A DNA stretch of 64,000 nucleotides from Streptomyces sp. NBC_01351 (GCF_036237315.1 NZ_CP108356.1:6329501-6393500), one strand, 5' to 3'. Numbered from the stretch's first letter, positions 38,415 to 49,130 are shown. Numbers and translations: made by a program. The notes: generated by a model from the sequence alone, not told the origin.

Positions 38415-39443
38415 CTACTTGGCCGCCGCCTTCTTCGCCGGCTTGGCCGCCGGCTTCGGGGCCGGAGCCTCGGCCTTGGCCGGGGCTTCCGCCGGGGCCG
38501 GCGCCGCCGGAGCGGTCCCAGCGGCCAGGCGGGCGACGCCGAACTTCAGCGAGGCCTCGTACGTGTTGTCCGGGTCCAGGCGGCGGAGTTCCTCCGCCAG
38601 GAGCTCCGCCGTGTCGCGGCGCTTCAGCGCCACCGCACGGTCGGGCTGCCCCGGCATGCACAGCGTGGCCAGGGACCCGTCCGCCCGGTCCAGGACGATC
38701 GTGCCGTCCTTGGTCTCCAGGCGTACGGCCGTCAGGCCCGGGCCGGCCGAGAGGGTGCGCGTGACCGGCACGCCGAGACGATCCGCCAGCCACATGGCCA
38801 GCAGTTCGCAGCTCGGGTTGTCGCCCTCGCCCTCCACGGTCGCCGAGGTGACCTTCAGGGCCTGCTGGTCCAGCGCGGCCGCCAGCATCGAGCGCCACGG
38901 GGTGATCCGGGTCCAGGACAAGTCCGTGTCCCCGGGTGCGTAGGACGCCGCCCGGGCCGCGAGCGCGCCGACCGGCTGCTCGCAGGAGTACGTGTCCGTG
39001 ATCCGGCGCTGCCCCAGCGCGCCCAGCGGGTCGCCCGCCAGGTCGGACGGAGCGCCCTCGGGCCACCAGACGACCACCGGAGCGTCCGGCAGCAGGAGCG
39101 GGAGAACCACCGACTGGGCGTGGTCGACCAGTTCGCCGTGAAGGCGGAGCACAACCGTTTCACCACTGCCGGAGTCCGCCCCGACGCGGACTTCCGCGTC
39201 GAGACGGGCATCGCGGCGACTGCGCGGCGAGCGGCTGACCCGCTTGATGACGACGACGATCCGCGAGGGGTGTTCGTGGGACGCGTCGTTCGCCGACTTG
39301 AGAGCGTCGTACGCGTTCTCTTCGTCGGTCACGATCACCAGCGTGAGGACCATGCCGATGGCCGGCGTGCCGATGTCCCGGCGTGCCTGCACCATCGCGG
39401 CATTGATCTTGCTGGAGTTGGTCTCCGTGAGGTCGATCTTCAT
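38415..39443 (-). CDS. opcA: Glucose-6-phosphate dehydrogenase assembly protein OpcA
   Basis: 342-residue protein needed for full G6PDH activity in actinobacteria and cyanobacteria. Conserved pieces: MKIDLTETNSSKINAAMVQARRD, SRIVVVIKRVSRSPRSR, VVVWWPEGAPSDLAGDPLGALGQRRITDT and SWTRITPWRSMLAAALDQ. The final ~40 residues are an Ala/Pro/Lys-rich tail (PAPAEAPAKAEAPAP and PAKKAAAK), like that of UvrA. ATGA overlap with zwf. Confidence 0.95.
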   Translation of the reverse strand: MKIDLTETNSSKINAAMVQARRDIGTPAIGMVLTLVIVTDEENAYDALKSANDASHEHPSRIVVVIKRVSRSPRSRRDARLDAEVRVGADSGSGETVVLRLHGELVDHAQSVVLPLLLPDAPVVVWWPEGAPSDLAGDPLGALGQRRITDTYSCEQPVGALAARAASYAPGDTDLSWTRITPWRSMLAAALDQQALKVTSATVEGEGDNPSCELLAMWLADRLGVPVTRTLSAGPGLTAVRLETKDGTIVLDRADGSLATLCMPGQPDRAVALKRRDTAELLAEELRRLDPDNTYEASLKFGVARLAAGTAPAAPAPAEAPAKAEAPAPKPAAKPAKKAAAK

Positions 39444-40966
39444 GGCCGGCGCCAGCTCCGTCCGTCTCGTGCGAGCATCTCGTCCGCCTCGACCGGCCCC
39501 CAGGTGCCCGCCGGGTACTGCGCGGGCTTGCCGTGCTTGTCCCAGTACTCCTCGATCGGGTCGAGGATGTTCCAGGACAGTTCGACCTCCTGGTGACGCG
39601 GGAAGAGGTTCGCGTCGCCGAGGAGGACGTCGAGGATGAGCCGCTCGTAGGCCTCGGGGCTCGACTCCGTGAAGGACTCGCCGTAGGCGAAGTCCATCGT
39701 GACGTCGCGGACCTCCATGGAGGTGCCCGGGACCTTGGAGCCGAAGCGGACCGTGACGCCCTCGTCCGGCTGGACCCGGATGACCAGGGCGTTCTGCCCC
39801 AGCTCCTCGGTCGCGCCCGACTCGAAGGGGAGGTACGGGGCCCGCTTGAAGACCACCGCGATCTCCGTCACCCGGCGGCCGAGGCGCTTGCCCGTCCGGA
39901 GGTAGAAGGGGACGCCCGCCCAGCGGCGGTTGTTGATCTCCAGTCGGATTGCCGCGTAGGTGTCGGTCTTCGACTTGGGGTCGATGCCGTCCTCTTCGAG
40001 GTACCCGACGACCTTCTCGCCGCCCTGCCAGGCCGCCGAATACTGGCCGCGCACGGTGTGCTTGCCCAGGTCCTCCGGCAGCTCCACGGCGGTCAGCACC
40101 TTGAGCTTCTCGGCCACCAGCGCCTTGGGGTGGAAGGAGCCGGGCTCCTCCATCGCGGTCAGCGCGAGCAGCTGGAGCAGGTGGTTCTGGATGACGTCAC
40201 GGGCCGCGCCGATGCCGTCGTAGTAACCGGCCCGGCCGCCGATGCCGATGTCCTCGGCCATGGTGATCTGTACGTGGTCGACGTACGACCGGTTCCAGAT
40301 CGGCTCGAACATGGTGTTGGCGAAGCGGAGCGCCAGGATGTTCTGGACGGTCTCCTTGCCGAGGTAGTGGTCGATCCGGAAGACCTCGTCACGCGGGAAG
40401 ACCTCGTGGACGACCTTGTTGAGCTCTTCCGCGCTCTTCAAGTCGTGGCCGAAGGGCTTCTCGATGACGGCACGCCGCCAGGAACCCTCCTTCTGCGCCA
40501 GCCCGTGGTTCTTGAGCTGCTGGACCACCTTGGGGAAGAACTTCGGCGGCACGGACAGGTAGAAGGCGAAGTTGCCCCCGGTGCCCTGCGCCTTGTCGAG
40601 CTCGTCGATCGTCGACTTCAGGGTCTCGAAGGCCGCGTCGTCGTCGAAGTCGCCCTGCACGAACCGGCAGCCCTGCACCAGCTGCTGCCAGACTTCCTCC
40701 CGGAACGGCGTGCGCGAGTGTTCCTTGACGGCCTCGTACACCTCCTGGGCGAAGTCCTCGTGCTCCCACTCCCGGCGGGCGAACCCGATCAGGGAGAAGC
40801 CCGGGGGGAGCAGGCCGCGGTTGGCCAGGTCGTAGACGGCAGGCATCAGCTTCTTGCGCGACAGGTCACCCGTAACGCCGAAAATGACCAGGCCGGACGG
40901 CCCCGCGATGCGCGGGAGCCGCCGGTCCTGTGCGTCACGAAGCGGGTTCGCTCCGTTTACAGACAA
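39440..40966 (-). CDS. zwf: Glucose-6-phosphate 1-dehydrogenase
   Basis: 508-residue NADP-linked first enzyme of the oxidative pentose phosphate pathway. Coenzyme-binding FGVTGDLSRKKLMPAVYDL, IEKPFGHDL and the active-site RIDHYLGKETVQNIL are intact. The start is TTG (MSVNGANPLRD) at 40966; GGAGG ten nt upstream lies within the 3' end of tal, only 5 nt separating the genes. Overlaps opcA by 4 nt. Confidence 0.97.
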   Translation of the reverse strand: MSVNGANPLRDAQDRRLPRIAGPSGLVIFGVTGDLSRKKLMPAVYDLANRGLLPPGFSLIGFARREWEHEDFAQEVYEAVKEHSRTPFREEVWQQLVQGCRFVQGDFDDDAAFETLKSTIDELDKAQGTGGNFAFYLSVPPKFFPKVVQQLKNHGLAQKEGSWRRAVIEKPFGHDLKSAEELNKVVHEVFPRDEVFRIDHYLGKETVQNILALRFANTMFEPIWNRSYVDHVQITMAEDIGIGGRAGYYDGIGAARDVIQNHLLQLLALTAMEEPGSFHPKALVAEKLKVLTAVELPEDLGKHTVRGQYSAAWQGGEKVVGYLEEDGIDPKSKTDTYAAIRLEINNRRWAGVPFYLRTGKRLGRRVTEIAVVFKRAPYLPFESGATEELGQNALVIRVQPDEGVTVRFGSKVPGTSMEVRDVTMDFAYGESFTESSPEAYERLILDVLLGDANLFPRHQEVELSWNILDPIEEYWDKHGKPAQYPAGTWGPVEADEMLARDGRSWRRP

Positions 40967-40971
40967 GATGT

Positions 40972-42090
40972 TCAGGCCTCCGTGGGGGCGAGGCGCTCAA
41001 GCTCCGCCTCGGTCGACTTCAGCAGGTCGTTCCAGGACGCCTCGAACTTCTCGACGCCCTCGTCCTCGAGCAGCTGCACCACATCGTCGTACGAGATGCC
41101 CAGCTTCGCGACCGCGTCGAGCTCGGCGCGAGCCTGCTCGTAGGTGCCGCGCACGGTGTCACCCGTGATCCGACCGTGGTCGGCGGTGGCCTCCAGGGTG
41201 GCCTCCGGCATGGTGTTCACCGTGTTCGGGGCGACCAGGTCGTCCACGTACAGGGTGTCCTTGTACGCCGGGTCCTTGACGCCCGTCGACGCCCACAGCG
41301 CGCGCTGCTTGTTGGCTCCGACGCGCTCCAGGGCGGTCCAGCGGTCCGAGGAGAAGACCTCCTCGTAGGCCTCGTAGGCCAAACGGGCGTTGGCGAGGGC
41401 CGCCTTGCCCTTGAGGGCCTTGGCCTCGTCGGTGCCGATGGCGTCGAGGCGCTTGTCGATCTCGCTGTCCACGCGGGACACGAAGAAGGAGGCGACCGAG
41501 TGGATCAGGGAGAGGTCCAGGCCGGCGGCCTTGGCCTTCTCCAGACCCGCCAGGTACGCGTCCATGACCTCGCGGTAGCGCTCCAGCGAGAAGATCAGCG
41601 TGACGTTGACGCTGATGCCCTTGCCGATGACCTCGGTGATCGCCGGCAGGCCGGCCTTGGTCGCCGGGATCTTGATGAGCGTGTTCGGGCGGTCCACCAG
41701 CCACGCGAGCTGCTTGGCCTCGGCGATGGTCGCCGGGGTGTTGTGCGCCAGGCGCGGGTCGACCTCGATCGACACGCGGCCGTCCTGGCCGTCGGTGCGG
41801 CCGTAGACCGGGCGCAGGATGTCGGCGGCGTCGCGGACGTCCGCCGTGGTGATCATCCGCAGGGCCTCCTCCACGGTGACCTTGCGGGTGGCGAGGTCGG
41901 TGAGCTGCTGCTCGTAGCCCTCGCCGCCGCTGATCGCCTTCTGGAAGATCGCCGGGTTGGTGGTGACACCGACCACGTGCGACTGGTCGATGAGCTCCGC
42001 CAGGTTGCCGGACGTGATGCGCTTGCGGGACAGGTCGTCCAGCCAGATCGCCACGCCCTCGTCGGAGAGGCGCTTGAGTGCGTCTGTCAT
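40972..42090 (-). CDS. tal: Transaldolase
   Basis: 372-residue actinobacterial-type transaldolase that moves dihydroxyacetone units between sugar phosphates. Markers: [46 protein letters not shown] with the Schiff-base Lys, and [23 protein letters not shown] upstream of the ATG at 42090. Between tkt and zwf in the same direction. Confidence 0.97.
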   Translation of the reverse strand: MTDALKRLSDEGVAIWLDDLSRKRITSGNLAELIDQSHVVGVTTNPAIFQKAISGGEGYEQQLTDLATRKVTVEEALRMITTADVRDAADILRPVYGRTDGQDGRVSIEVDPRLAHNTPATIAEAKQLAWLVDRPNTLIKIPATKAGLPAITEVIGKGISVNVTLIFSLERYREVMDAYLAGLEKAKAAGLDLSLIHSVASFFVSRVDSEIDKRLDAIGTDEAKALKGKAALANARLAYEAYEEVFSSDRWTALERVGANKQRALWASTGVKDPAYKDTLYVDDLVAPNTVNTMPEATLEATADHGRITGDTVRGTYEQARAELDAVAKLGISYDDVVQLLEDEGVEKFEASWNDLLKSTEAELERLAPTEA

Positions 42091-42125
42091 GGGAATTGCA
42101 TCTCCTACTGGTGTCGGGGAGGGCG

Positions 42126-44213
42126 TCAGCGCGCCGCGGCGGCGAGCGAGTCCTTGGCCGCCGCGGTCACGGCCTCGGCGGTCAGGCCGAACTCGCGGTA
42201 CAGCACGGCGCCGTCGGCGGAGGCACCGAAGTGCTCCAGCGAGACGATCCGGCCGGCGTCGCCGACGTAGCGGTGCCAGGTCAGGCCGATGCCGGCCTCG
42301 ACCGCGACGCGCGCCTTGACGGACGGCGGCAGGACGCTGTCCTTGTAGTCCTGGTCCTGCTCCTCGAACCACTCGACGGACGGCATCGAGACCACGCGGG
42401 CCGGGACGCCCTCGGCCTGCAGCGCCTCGCGCGCGGCGACGGCGAGCTGGACCTCGGAACCGGTGCCGATGAGGACGACCTGGGCGGGACCGCCCTCGGC
42501 CTCGAACAGCACGTAGCCGCCCTTGGCCGCGTCCTCGTTCGCCTCGTACGTCGGCACGCCCTGGCGGGTCAGCGCCAGACCGTGCGGGGCGCCCTTGCCG
42601 AACACCTTGGTGTGGCGCTTGAGGATCTCGCGCCAGGCGATGGCGGTCTCGTTGGCGTCGGCCGGGCGGACCACGTTCAGGCCCGGGATGGCGCGCAGCG
42701 AGGCGATGTGCTCGACCGGCTGGTGGGTCGGGCCGTCCTCGCCGAGACCGATGGAGTCGTGCGTCCACACGTAGGTGACCGGCACGTGCATCAGCGCGGA
42801 GAGGCGGACGGCGTTGCGCATGTAGTCGGAGAACACCAGGAAGGTGCCGCCGTAGATGCGGGTGTGGCCGTGCAGGGCGATGCCGTTCATGGCCGCGGCC
42901 ATGGCGTGCTCGCGGATGCCGAAGTGGATGGTGCGGCCGTACGGGTCGGCCTCCGGCAGCGGGTTGCCCGTCGGCAGGAACGAGGAGTTCTTGTCGATGG
43001 TGGTGTTGTTGGAGCCGGCCAGGTCGGCCGAGCCGCCCCACAGCTCCGGGATGACCGCGCCGAGCGCCTCGAGCACCTTGCCGGAGGCGGCGCGGGTGGC
43101 GACGCCCTTGCCCGGCTCGAAGACGGGGAGCTTGTCCTCCCAGCCCGCGGGCAGCTCGTTGGCGTTGATGCGGTCGAACTCGGAGGCGCGCTCCGGGTTG
43201 GCGGTGCGCCAGGCGGAGAACTCCTTCTCCCACGCGGCGCGGGCCTCGCGGCCGCGGTCCCCGAGGGAACGGGTGTGGGCGATGACCGCGTCGGAGACCT
43301 CGAAGGCCTGCTCCGGGTCGAAGCCGAGGACGCGCTTGGTGGCGGCGACCTCGTCGTTGCCGAGGGCCGAGCCGTGCGAGGCCTCGGTGCCCTGGGCGTG
43401 CGGGGCGGGCCAGGCGATGATCGAGCGGGCCGCGATGAAGGAGGGTCGCTCCGTCTCGGCCTTGGCGGCCTGGAGGGCCGTGAACAGGGCCTTCGGGTCG
43501 AGGTCGCCGTTCTCCTGCTGCTCGACGCGCTGGACGTGCCAGCCGTACGCCTCGTAGCGCTTCATGGTGTCCTCGGAGACGGCCGTCTCCGTGTCACCCT
43601 CGATGGAGATGTGGTTGTCGTCCCACAGCAGCACCAGGTTGCCGAGCTTCTGGTGGCCCGCGAGTGCCGACGCCTCGTGGGAGATGCCCTCCTGGAGGCA
43701 GCCGTCGCCCGCGATCGCGTAGACCATGTGGTCGAACGGGGAGGTGCCCGCGGGGGCCTGCGGGTCGAACAGGCCGCGCTCGTAGCGGGCGGCCATGGCC
43801 ATGCCCACCGCGTTGGCGATGCCCTGGCCGAGGGGACCGGTGGTGGTCTCCACGCCGGCCGTGTGGCCGTACTCCGGGTGCCCGGGGGTCTTGGAACCCC
43901 AGGTGCGGAACGCCTTGAGGTCGTCCAGCTCCAGTCCGAACCCGCCGAGGTACAGCTGGGTGTAGAGGGTGAGGGACGAGTGCCCCGCGGAGAGCACGAA
44001 GCGGTCGCGGCCCACCCACTCGGGGTCGGCCGGGTCGTGTCGCATGACCTTCTGGAAGAGGGTGTACGCGGCGGGGGCCAGGCTCATCGCCGTACCGGGG
44101 TGGCCGTTTCCGACCTTCTGCACCGCGTCAGCGGCCAGGATGCGGGCGGTGTCGACGGCCCGCTGGTCCAGTTCGGTCCAGTCGAGCTCTGTGGTCGTCG
44201 GCTTGGTGCTCAC
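42126..44213 (-). CDS. tkt: Transketolase
   Basis: 695-residue thiamine-diphosphate enzyme transferring two-carbon units. [36 protein letters not shown], the TPP motif [32 protein letters not shown] and [24 protein letters not shown] are all present. GTG start at 44213 ([12 protein letters not shown]). First gene of the pentose phosphate run; divergent from ctaB. Confidence 0.97.
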   Translation of the reverse strand: MSTKPTTTELDWTELDQRAVDTARILAADAVQKVGNGHPGTAMSLAPAAYTLFQKVMRHDPADPEWVGRDRFVLSAGHSSLTLYTQLYLGGFGLELDDLKAFRTWGSKTPGHPEYGHTAGVETTTGPLGQGIANAVGMAMAARYERGLFDPQAPAGTSPFDHMVYAIAGDGCLQEGISHEASALAGHQKLGNLVLLWDDNHISIEGDTETAVSEDTMKRYEAYGWHVQRVEQQENGDLDPKALFTALQAAKAETERPSFIAARSIIAWPAPHAQGTEASHGSALGNDEVAATKRVLGFDPEQAFEVSDAVIAHTRSLGDRGREARAAWEKEFSAWRTANPERASEFDRINANELPAGWEDKLPVFEPGKGVATRAASGKVLEALGAVIPELWGGSADLAGSNNTTIDKNSSFLPTGNPLPEADPYGRTIHFGIREHAMAAAMNGIALHGHTRIYGGTFLVFSDYMRNAVRLSALMHVPVTYVWTHDSIGLGEDGPTHQPVEHIASLRAIPGLNVVRPADANETAIAWREILKRHTKVFGKGAPHGLALTRQGVPTYEANEDAAKGGYVLFEAEGGPAQVVLIGTGSEVQLAVAAREALQAEGVPARVVSMPSVEWFEEQDQDYKDSVLPPSVKARVAVEAGIGLTWHRYVGDAGRIVSLEHFGASADGAVLYREFGLTAEAVTAAAKDSLAAAAR

Positions 44214-44460
44214 CGTGCGTCAGGCTCCTCTCCACATGTCTGAATCCCGGTGACGAACGGTGCACCGGCGCGATTCCGAGCCTACCCCCGCAACGGCGTG
44301 CAGCTATTCGAGTGCCCACAGTCCGTCACTGGTTGTTCAGCTCCGTTCGGGCCAACACGACGCGACCCCCGCGCAGGGCGACGTATGACCAACGTCTACA
44401 GTGGCGTGGTACGTGCAAGCCCTTACGGGGAGCTTGCTGGTTTCTCTCTCAGGGGTGCGT

Positions 44461-45402
44461 GTGACGGCCGTCGAATCCCGTCCAGCGGGGGTGCTCGGGA
44501 CGAGCCCCGGTCACCGGCCGTTCGGGGCCCGGGCCATGGCATTCGTGGCTTTGACCAAGCCCCGGATCATCGAACTTCTGCTGATCACCACAGTCCCGGT
44601 GATGTTCCTCGCCGAGCAGGGCGTGCCCTCGCTGTGGCTGGTCCTCGCGACCTGCTTCGGCGGCTACCTGTCCGCGGGCGGCGCCAACGCCCTGAACATG
44701 TACATCGACCGCGACATCGACGCACTGATGGACCGGACCTCGCAGCGCCCGCTGGTGACCGGCATGGTCAGCCCGCGCGAGTGCCTGGTCTTCGGCATCA
44801 CCCTCGGAGTGGTCTCCACCCTGTTCTTCGGGCTGCTGATCAACTGGCTGTCGGCGGCGCTCGCGCTCGGCGCGCTCCTCTTCTACGTGGTCGTCTACAC
44901 GATGCTGCTGAAGCGGCGTACCGCCCAGAACATCGTCTGGGGCGGCATCGCGGGCTGCATGCCGGTGCTGATCGGCTGGTCCGCCGTCAAGAACGAGGTC
45001 TCCTGGGCCGCGGTCATCCTCTTCCTCGTCATCTTCTTCTGGACGCCGCCGCACTACTGGCCGCTGTCGATGAAGGTGAAGGACGACTACGCGCGGGTCG
45101 GCGTGCCGATGCTGCCGGTCGTGGCCGGGAACCAGGTCGTGGCGCGTCAGATCGTGCTCTACAGCTGGGTGATGGTGGCGGTCTCGCTGCTGCTGACCCC
45201 GCTGGGGTACACCGGCTGGTTCTACACCTCGGTCGCGCTGCTCGCGGGCGGCTGGTGGCTGTGGGAGGCGCACGCGCTGCACGCGCGGGCCAAGGCGGGC
45301 CTGACGGGCGGGAAGCTCAAGGAGATGCGCCTGTTCCACTGGTCCATCACCTACGTGTCGCTGCTGTTCGTGGCGGTGGCCGTGGATCCCTTCCTCCGCT
45401 GA
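44461..45402 (+). CDS. ctaB: Protohaem IX farnesyltransferase (haem O synthase)
   Basis: 313-residue membrane prenyltransferase (UbiA fold, about nine helices) turning haem B to haem O for cytochrome c oxidase. Aspartate-rich motifs [18 protein letters not shown] and the [19 protein letters not shown] plus [27 protein letters not shown] segments are diagnostic. GTG at 44461 ([10 protein letters not shown]) lies five nt after AGGGG. The next haem A enzyme, ctaA, is 1.6 kb away on the other strand. Confidence 0.95.
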   Translation: MTAVESRPAGVLGTSPGHRPFGARAMAFVALTKPRIIELLLITTVPVMFLAEQGVPSLWLVLATCFGGYLSAGGANALNMYIDRDIDALMDRTSQRPLVTGMVSPRECLVFGITLGVVSTLFFGLLINWLSAALALGALLFYVVVYTMLLKRRTAQNIVWGGIAGCMPVLIGWSAVKNEVSWAAVILFLVIFFWTPPHYWPLSMKVKDDYARVGVPMLPVVAGNQVVARQIVLYSWVMVAVSLLLTPLGYTGWFYTSVALLAGGWWLWEAHALHARAKAGLTGGKLKEMRLFHWSITYVSLLFVAVAVDPFLR

Positions 45403-45426
45403 TTACTCAGCGGTAGCATGCCCTCC

Positions 45427-45777
45427 ATGGCAGACACCGCAGACACCGCACAGACCGCGGACAAGAAGCAGGACCGTACGGCGGCGAAGCTGGCCAAGCA
45501 GATCGGCGCGTTCGCCAAGCAGCACGGCGGCGCCGAGGGTCAGCTCGCCCACATCGGCCAGGCCGGCACCCGCATCGTGCTCGTGGGCACCGACGGCGGC
45601 TGGGGCGACCTGGTCGCCCCCACCTTCGCCGTGGCGCAGCTGGCCGCCGAGAAGGCCGGACTGACCCTCCACGAGGAGTTCGACGGGGAGTTCGCCGCGC
45701 GCGTGAAGACCGGCCCGTACGAGTGGACGCGCATGGCCGGCCTCCAGCTCGGCGGACCGGCCAACCCGGCGGCCTGA
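45427..45777 (+). CDS. Small conserved hypothetical protein
   Basis: 116 residues, no family recognised. The N-terminus is acidic and Thr/Ala-rich, followed by a basic helix (KLAKQIGAFAKQHGG), then a compact alpha/beta stretch (GQLAHIGQAGTRIVLVGTDGGWGDLVAPTFAVAQLAAEKAGLTLHEEFDGEFAARVKTGPYEWTRMAG). TAGCAT at 45414-45419 suggests a leaderless start at the ATG at 45427; 45418 is an alternative. Encoded next to haem synthesis genes but no role can be read. Confidence 0.7.
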   Translation: MADTADTAQTADKKQDRTAAKLAKQIGAFAKQHGGAEGQLAHIGQAGTRIVLVGTDGGWGDLVAPTFAVAQLAAEKAGLTLHEEFDGEFAARVKTGPYEWTRMAGLQLGGPANPAA

Positions 45778-45856
45778 TCCGGCCTCCCGGAGCTCCGGTG
45801 CCGTCTCGGTCAACAGCGCGAGAAACACCTCACACCCCGCTCACCCGTTAGGACGT

Positions 45857-46978
45857 GTGGAAGCCCCTTCCTCACGTCCGCAACGGGATGCCCGGATGAT
45901 CGAAACGCCGCCCCTGGTGGACCAGTACTGCCACGGAGTACTCCGTACGGAGCTGGGCCTGGGCACCTTCGAGGCCCAGCTGCTGCCCGCGGCGGGCCCG
46001 CCCGCCGCGGGCACCACCTTCTTCGACACGCAGACCGGCTTCGCCGTGCGCCGCTGGTGCCCACCGCTGCTCGGGCTGGAGCCGCACGCCACCCCCGCCC
46101 GCTACCTGGCCCGGCGCCGAGAGCTGGGCGCCGCCGAATCGGCGCGGCTGCTGCTGCGCGGTTCCGGAGTCGCCACCTACCTCGTCGACACGGGGGAGGC
46201 GGGGGACCTCACCGGGCCCAAGGAGCTGGCGCTCGCAGGCGACGCGGAGGCCTTCGAGACGGTCCGGCTGGAGTTACTGGCCGAGCAGGTCGCCGACACC
46301 TCCGGGACGGTGGCCGCCTTCCTGGCCAACCTCGCCGAGGCCGTCCATCACGCCGCCGCCGGGGCCGCGGCCTTCACCTGCGCCACCGGATTGGGCCCCG
46401 GCTTCGCCGCCGAGCCGCCGGGACCCGGCGAGGTGCGCGGGGCCGCCGGGCGCTGGCTGGACCGGCGGACCAGGGGCGGAGCCGTACGCGACCCCGTCAT
46501 CCTGCGGCACCTGCTGTGGAGCGCGGTGTCCTCGGGGCTGCCGCTCCAGCTGCACGCGGTCGCGGGGGAGCAGGACGCGCTGACCGGTTTCGTACGGGCC
46601 ACCGAGGGCCTGGGCGCGCGGCTCGTACTGCTGGGCGCGTACCCCCGTCACCGGCACGCGGCGCGGCTGGCCGCGGCCTTCCCGCACGTCTACGCCGACA
46701 CCGGCGCGGCCCTCGGGCGGACCGGCGCCGGGGCCGCGACCGTGCTGGCGGAGCTGCTGGAGCTCGCGCCGTTCGGGAAGCTGATGTTCTCCAGCGGCGG
46801 GAGCCGGCTCCCCGAACTGCACGCGGTCGGCGCCCTGGTGTTCCGGGAGGCGCTGGGCCGGGTGCTGGGCGGCTGGGTCGCCGACGGGTCGTGGTCCTGG
46901 CGGGACGCCGGACGGGTGGCCGCCCTGCTCGCGGCGGGCAATGCCCGCCGCGTCTACCGGCTGGACGAGCGGGGGTAG
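45857..46978 (+). CDS. Amidohydrolase-family protein, possibly inactive
   Basis: 373 residues of the amidohydrolase (Amidohydro_2-like) TIM-barrel type. It resembles members that end in a metal-binding FSSDA..LPE motif, but here the C-terminal motif is LMFSSGGSRLPELHAVGAL, and the N-terminal LVDQYCHGVL has Tyr in place of the first His of HxH. LQLHAVAGEQD and RLVLLGAYPRHRHAA supply other His/Asp positions. These replacements may leave it without a complete metal site. Start is uncertain: GTG at 45857 or ATG at 45896. Confidence 0.65.
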   Translation: MEAPSSRPQRDARMIETPPLVDQYCHGVLRTELGLGTFEAQLLPAAGPPAAGTTFFDTQTGFAVRRWCPPLLGLEPHATPARYLARRRELGAAESARLLLRGSGVATYLVDTGEAGDLTGPKELALAGDAEAFETVRLELLAEQVADTSGTVAAFLANLAEAVHHAAAGAAAFTCATGLGPGFAAEPPGPGEVRGAAGRWLDRRTRGGAVRDPVILRHLLWSAVSSGLPLQLHAVAGEQDALTGFVRATEGLGARLVLLGAYPRHRHAARLAAAFPHVYADTGAALGRTGAGAATVLAELLELAPFGKLMFSSGGSRLPELHAVGALVFREALGRVLGGWVADGSWSWRDAGRVAALLAAGNARRVYRLDERG

Positions 46979-47002
46979 GGCTCGGTCGGGGCTGCGCAGG
47001 GC

Positions 47003-47962
47003 TCAGACGGTGGAGAGCTGCGGGTCGCCCTGGGCCGGGATCTCCGCCTGCTCCGCAGGCCGCTCACGGAGGCTCAGCGCCACCCGGAGCACCGCGATCC
47101 ACACCAGGCAGGAGCCGAGCATGTGGGCGGCGACCAGGACCTCGGGCAGCTCGGTGAAGAACTGCACGTAACCGATCCCGCCCTGCGCGAGGAGGACGAT
47201 CAGCAGGTCCCGGGCACGGGCCCGGGTGTCGGCGGGGGCGTCGACCACGCGCAGCGCCAGCCACATCGCCACGGCCAGCGCGCACACCGCCCAGGCGGCG
47301 ATCGCGTGCACGTGGGCGGTGGTCGCCCAGTCGAACGGCATCCGCTTGATCTCGCTCTTGTCACCGGCGTGCGGTCCGGATCCGGTGACGACCGTACCCG
47401 CCGCGATCAGTACGAGGGTGGTGGCGATCAGGGCCCACGACAGCTTGCGCACCGGACCGGGTACGCGCGGCCGGGGGGCGCCGTCGCCCTCACGGGTGCG
47501 CTGCCAGGAGACGGTGGTGACCGCGATCAGGCCGGTGGCCAGCAGGAAGTGTCCGGCGACGCTGTACGGGTTGAGCCCCGTCAGGACGGTGATGCCGCCG
47601 AGGACCGCGTTGCACATCACGAGGGCGAACTGGACCCAGCCGAGCTGCGTCAGCGAGTGCCGCCAGGGCTTGGCCGAGCGCGCCGCGAGGATGAACCAGC
47701 CGACGGCCGCGCTGAGCACGTACGTCAGCATCCGGTTGCCGAACTCGATGATGCCGTGGAAGCCCTGGGCCTGCGTCACGACGAGGCTGTCGTCGGTGCA
47801 CTTGGGCCAGGTGTCGCAGCCGAGACCGGATCCGGTCAGCCGCACCGCGCCGCCGGTGACGATGATGGCCACGCTCATGAGGAGCGCGGCGGTCGCGGCG
47901 CGCCGGACGGTCCGGGGTGAGGGCGTCCAGCGGCTGGCGATGTATGCGAATGGGTTCAACAC
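47003..47962 (-). CDS. ctaA: Haem A synthase
   Basis: 319-residue eight-helix membrane enzyme (COX15/CtaA) that oxidises haem O to haem A. Typical parts: VTGGAVRLTGSGLGCDTWPKC with the paired cysteines, IIEFGNRMLTYVL with a haem-ligand region, VLGGITVLTGLNPYSVAGHFLL, AAGTVVTGSGPHAGD and VHAIAAW. I prefer GTG at 47962 (first residues MLNPFAYIASRW): TACGAT (minus strand 47975-47970) lies seven nt upstream, which suggests a leaderless message; TTG at 47992 would add ten residues. Confidence 0.93.
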   Translation of the reverse strand: MLNPFAYIASRWTPSPRTVRRAATAALLMSVAIIVTGGAVRLTGSGLGCDTWPKCTDDSLVVTQAQGFHGIIEFGNRMLTYVLSAAVGWFILAARSAKPWRHSLTQLGWVQFALVMCNAVLGGITVLTGLNPYSVAGHFLLATGLIAVTTVSWQRTREGDGAPRPRVPGPVRKLSWALIATTLVLIAAGTVVTGSGPHAGDKSEIKRMPFDWATTAHVHAIAAWAVCALAVAMWLALRVVDAPADTRARARDLLIVLLAQGGIGYVQFFTELPEVLVAAHMLGSCLVWIAVLRVALSLRERPAEQAEIPAQGDPQLSTV

Positions 47963-47996
47963 GGCCCCTATCGTATGCGTCGCCTTGTGCAAAGTT

Positions 47997-49130
47997 TCAC
48001 GAGGGGGTGTTGGCGGGTGCGTCGGGGCCGACGGTCAGCCGGAACCGGGCCCCGGCGGGGTCGCCCTCCTCGTGCCACCACAGGCGGATGCGCCAATGGC
48101 CGCCCTCGCCCGGGCAGTCGGCCGAGGCGGTGAAGGTGAGCACCACTTCCGACGCTACGTCCGCCGCTGTCCTGTTTCGCACTTCTGTGGAGCTATGCCA
48201 GGGATGATCCAGTACGTTCCACAGCCCGTCGGCGCCGCGCACCTCCACGCGCCACACCGCGAGCCAGGGCGTGACGTCCAGCATCGTGTGCACCTGCTCG
48301 GCGCCCAGCCCCAGCCGGGCGGCGATCTCCTCCTCCGGCACCCCCTGGATGCGGGCGGCCACCACGGCCTGCGGCAGCAGCCGTTCGGGCAGCAGCCCCT
48401 CCGTGCGCAGCCGGACGAGGGAGCCGAAGGCCAGGAAGCGCAGCCGCAGTTCCAGCTGGCGGCCGATGTGGTCCAGGGCCTCCTCGGCCTCCTCGGACTC
48501 CTCCGGGCCGGTGTCCGCGAGCAGCAGCTGCCGGAAGTCCGCCTCCGCGTCCACCGCCCAGGCCACCGCCTCCTCGGCCAGGCCCAGCTCCGCGAGACGG
48601 TCCCCGAGGAACACCTTCGCCTGGGCGAGCCCCCGCCGGTTGACCGGATCCCGCTGGTCCAGGCCCGACCACACCTCGACGGCCGCGCGGGTCAGGTCAC
48701 GGGCGCGCTCGCCGGCCGCCCGTTCCATCGCGCTCGGCCCCTCGGAGGCGGCCGGCCCCAGCGGGTGCCGCGGCAGCCGGTTCCCGTCGCTCAGCGGCCA
48801 GGCCAGCCACACCCCGTGGTTGATCAGCCCGCGTGCGTACCAGCGGGCGAAGGCGGGGGAGTACGGGGCCGCGCGCTCGGAGCTCCGCAGCCCCTCCTCG
48901 ATCGTGGCGAGGGCCGCGGCGCGGTCCCCCTCGGCGAAGCGCAGGGCGGCCCGGTCGGCCAGGCGCAGCCCCAGCAGCGCCGTGCACTCGGGGTCCTCGG
49001 TGAGCGGGCGCAGGGCGCCGATCAGCTCGTCGAGGAGCCGCTCGCGGTCCTGGGGCTCCGCGTGCGCGGCCCCCGCGCGTACCCGTGCCCATTGCCCGTC
49101 CAGCCGCAGAACGGCCTCTCGCTGCGCCAT
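47997..49130 (-). CDS. Conserved hypothetical protein with helical repeats and predicted C-terminal beta domain
   Basis: 377 residues, not recognised. Residues ~1-215 are rich in Ala/Leu/Arg/Glu and look like an alpha-helical TPR-like array (LLDELIGALRPLTEDPECTALLGLRLADRAALRFAEGDRAAALATIEEGLRSSERAA). A helix-turn-helix-like stretch follows (PQAVVAARIQGVPEEEIAARLGLGAEQVHTMLDVTPW) and the last ~95 residues look beta-rich. A regulatory or protein-binding role is possible. Its 3' end is next to ctaA, same direction. ATG at 49130 has GGGGGG eight nt upstream. Confidence 0.6.
   Translation of the reverse strand: MAQREAVLRLDGQWARVRAGAAHAEPQDRERLLDELIGALRPLTEDPECTALLGLRLADRAALRFAEGDRAAALATIEEGLRSSERAAPYSPAFARWYARGLINHGVWLAWPLSDGNRLPRHPLGPAASEGPSAMERAAGERARDLTRAAVEVWSGLDQRDPVNRRGLAQAKVFLGDRLAELGLAEEAVAWAVDAEADFRQLLLADTGPEESEEAEEALDHIGRQLELRLRFLAFGSLVRLRTEGLLPERLLPQAVVAARIQGVPEEEIAARLGLGAEQVHTMLDVTPWLAVWRVEVRGADGLWNVLDHPWHSSTEVRNRTAADVASEVVLTFTASADCPGEGGHWRIRLWWHEEGDPAGARFRLTVGPDAPANTPS

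Noticed and set aside
35702..38764. Plus-strand frame of over 1000 codons across pgi and pgl
   Set aside because: Off-frame reading of pgi continuing antisense to pgl and opcA; Arg/Gly-rich product.
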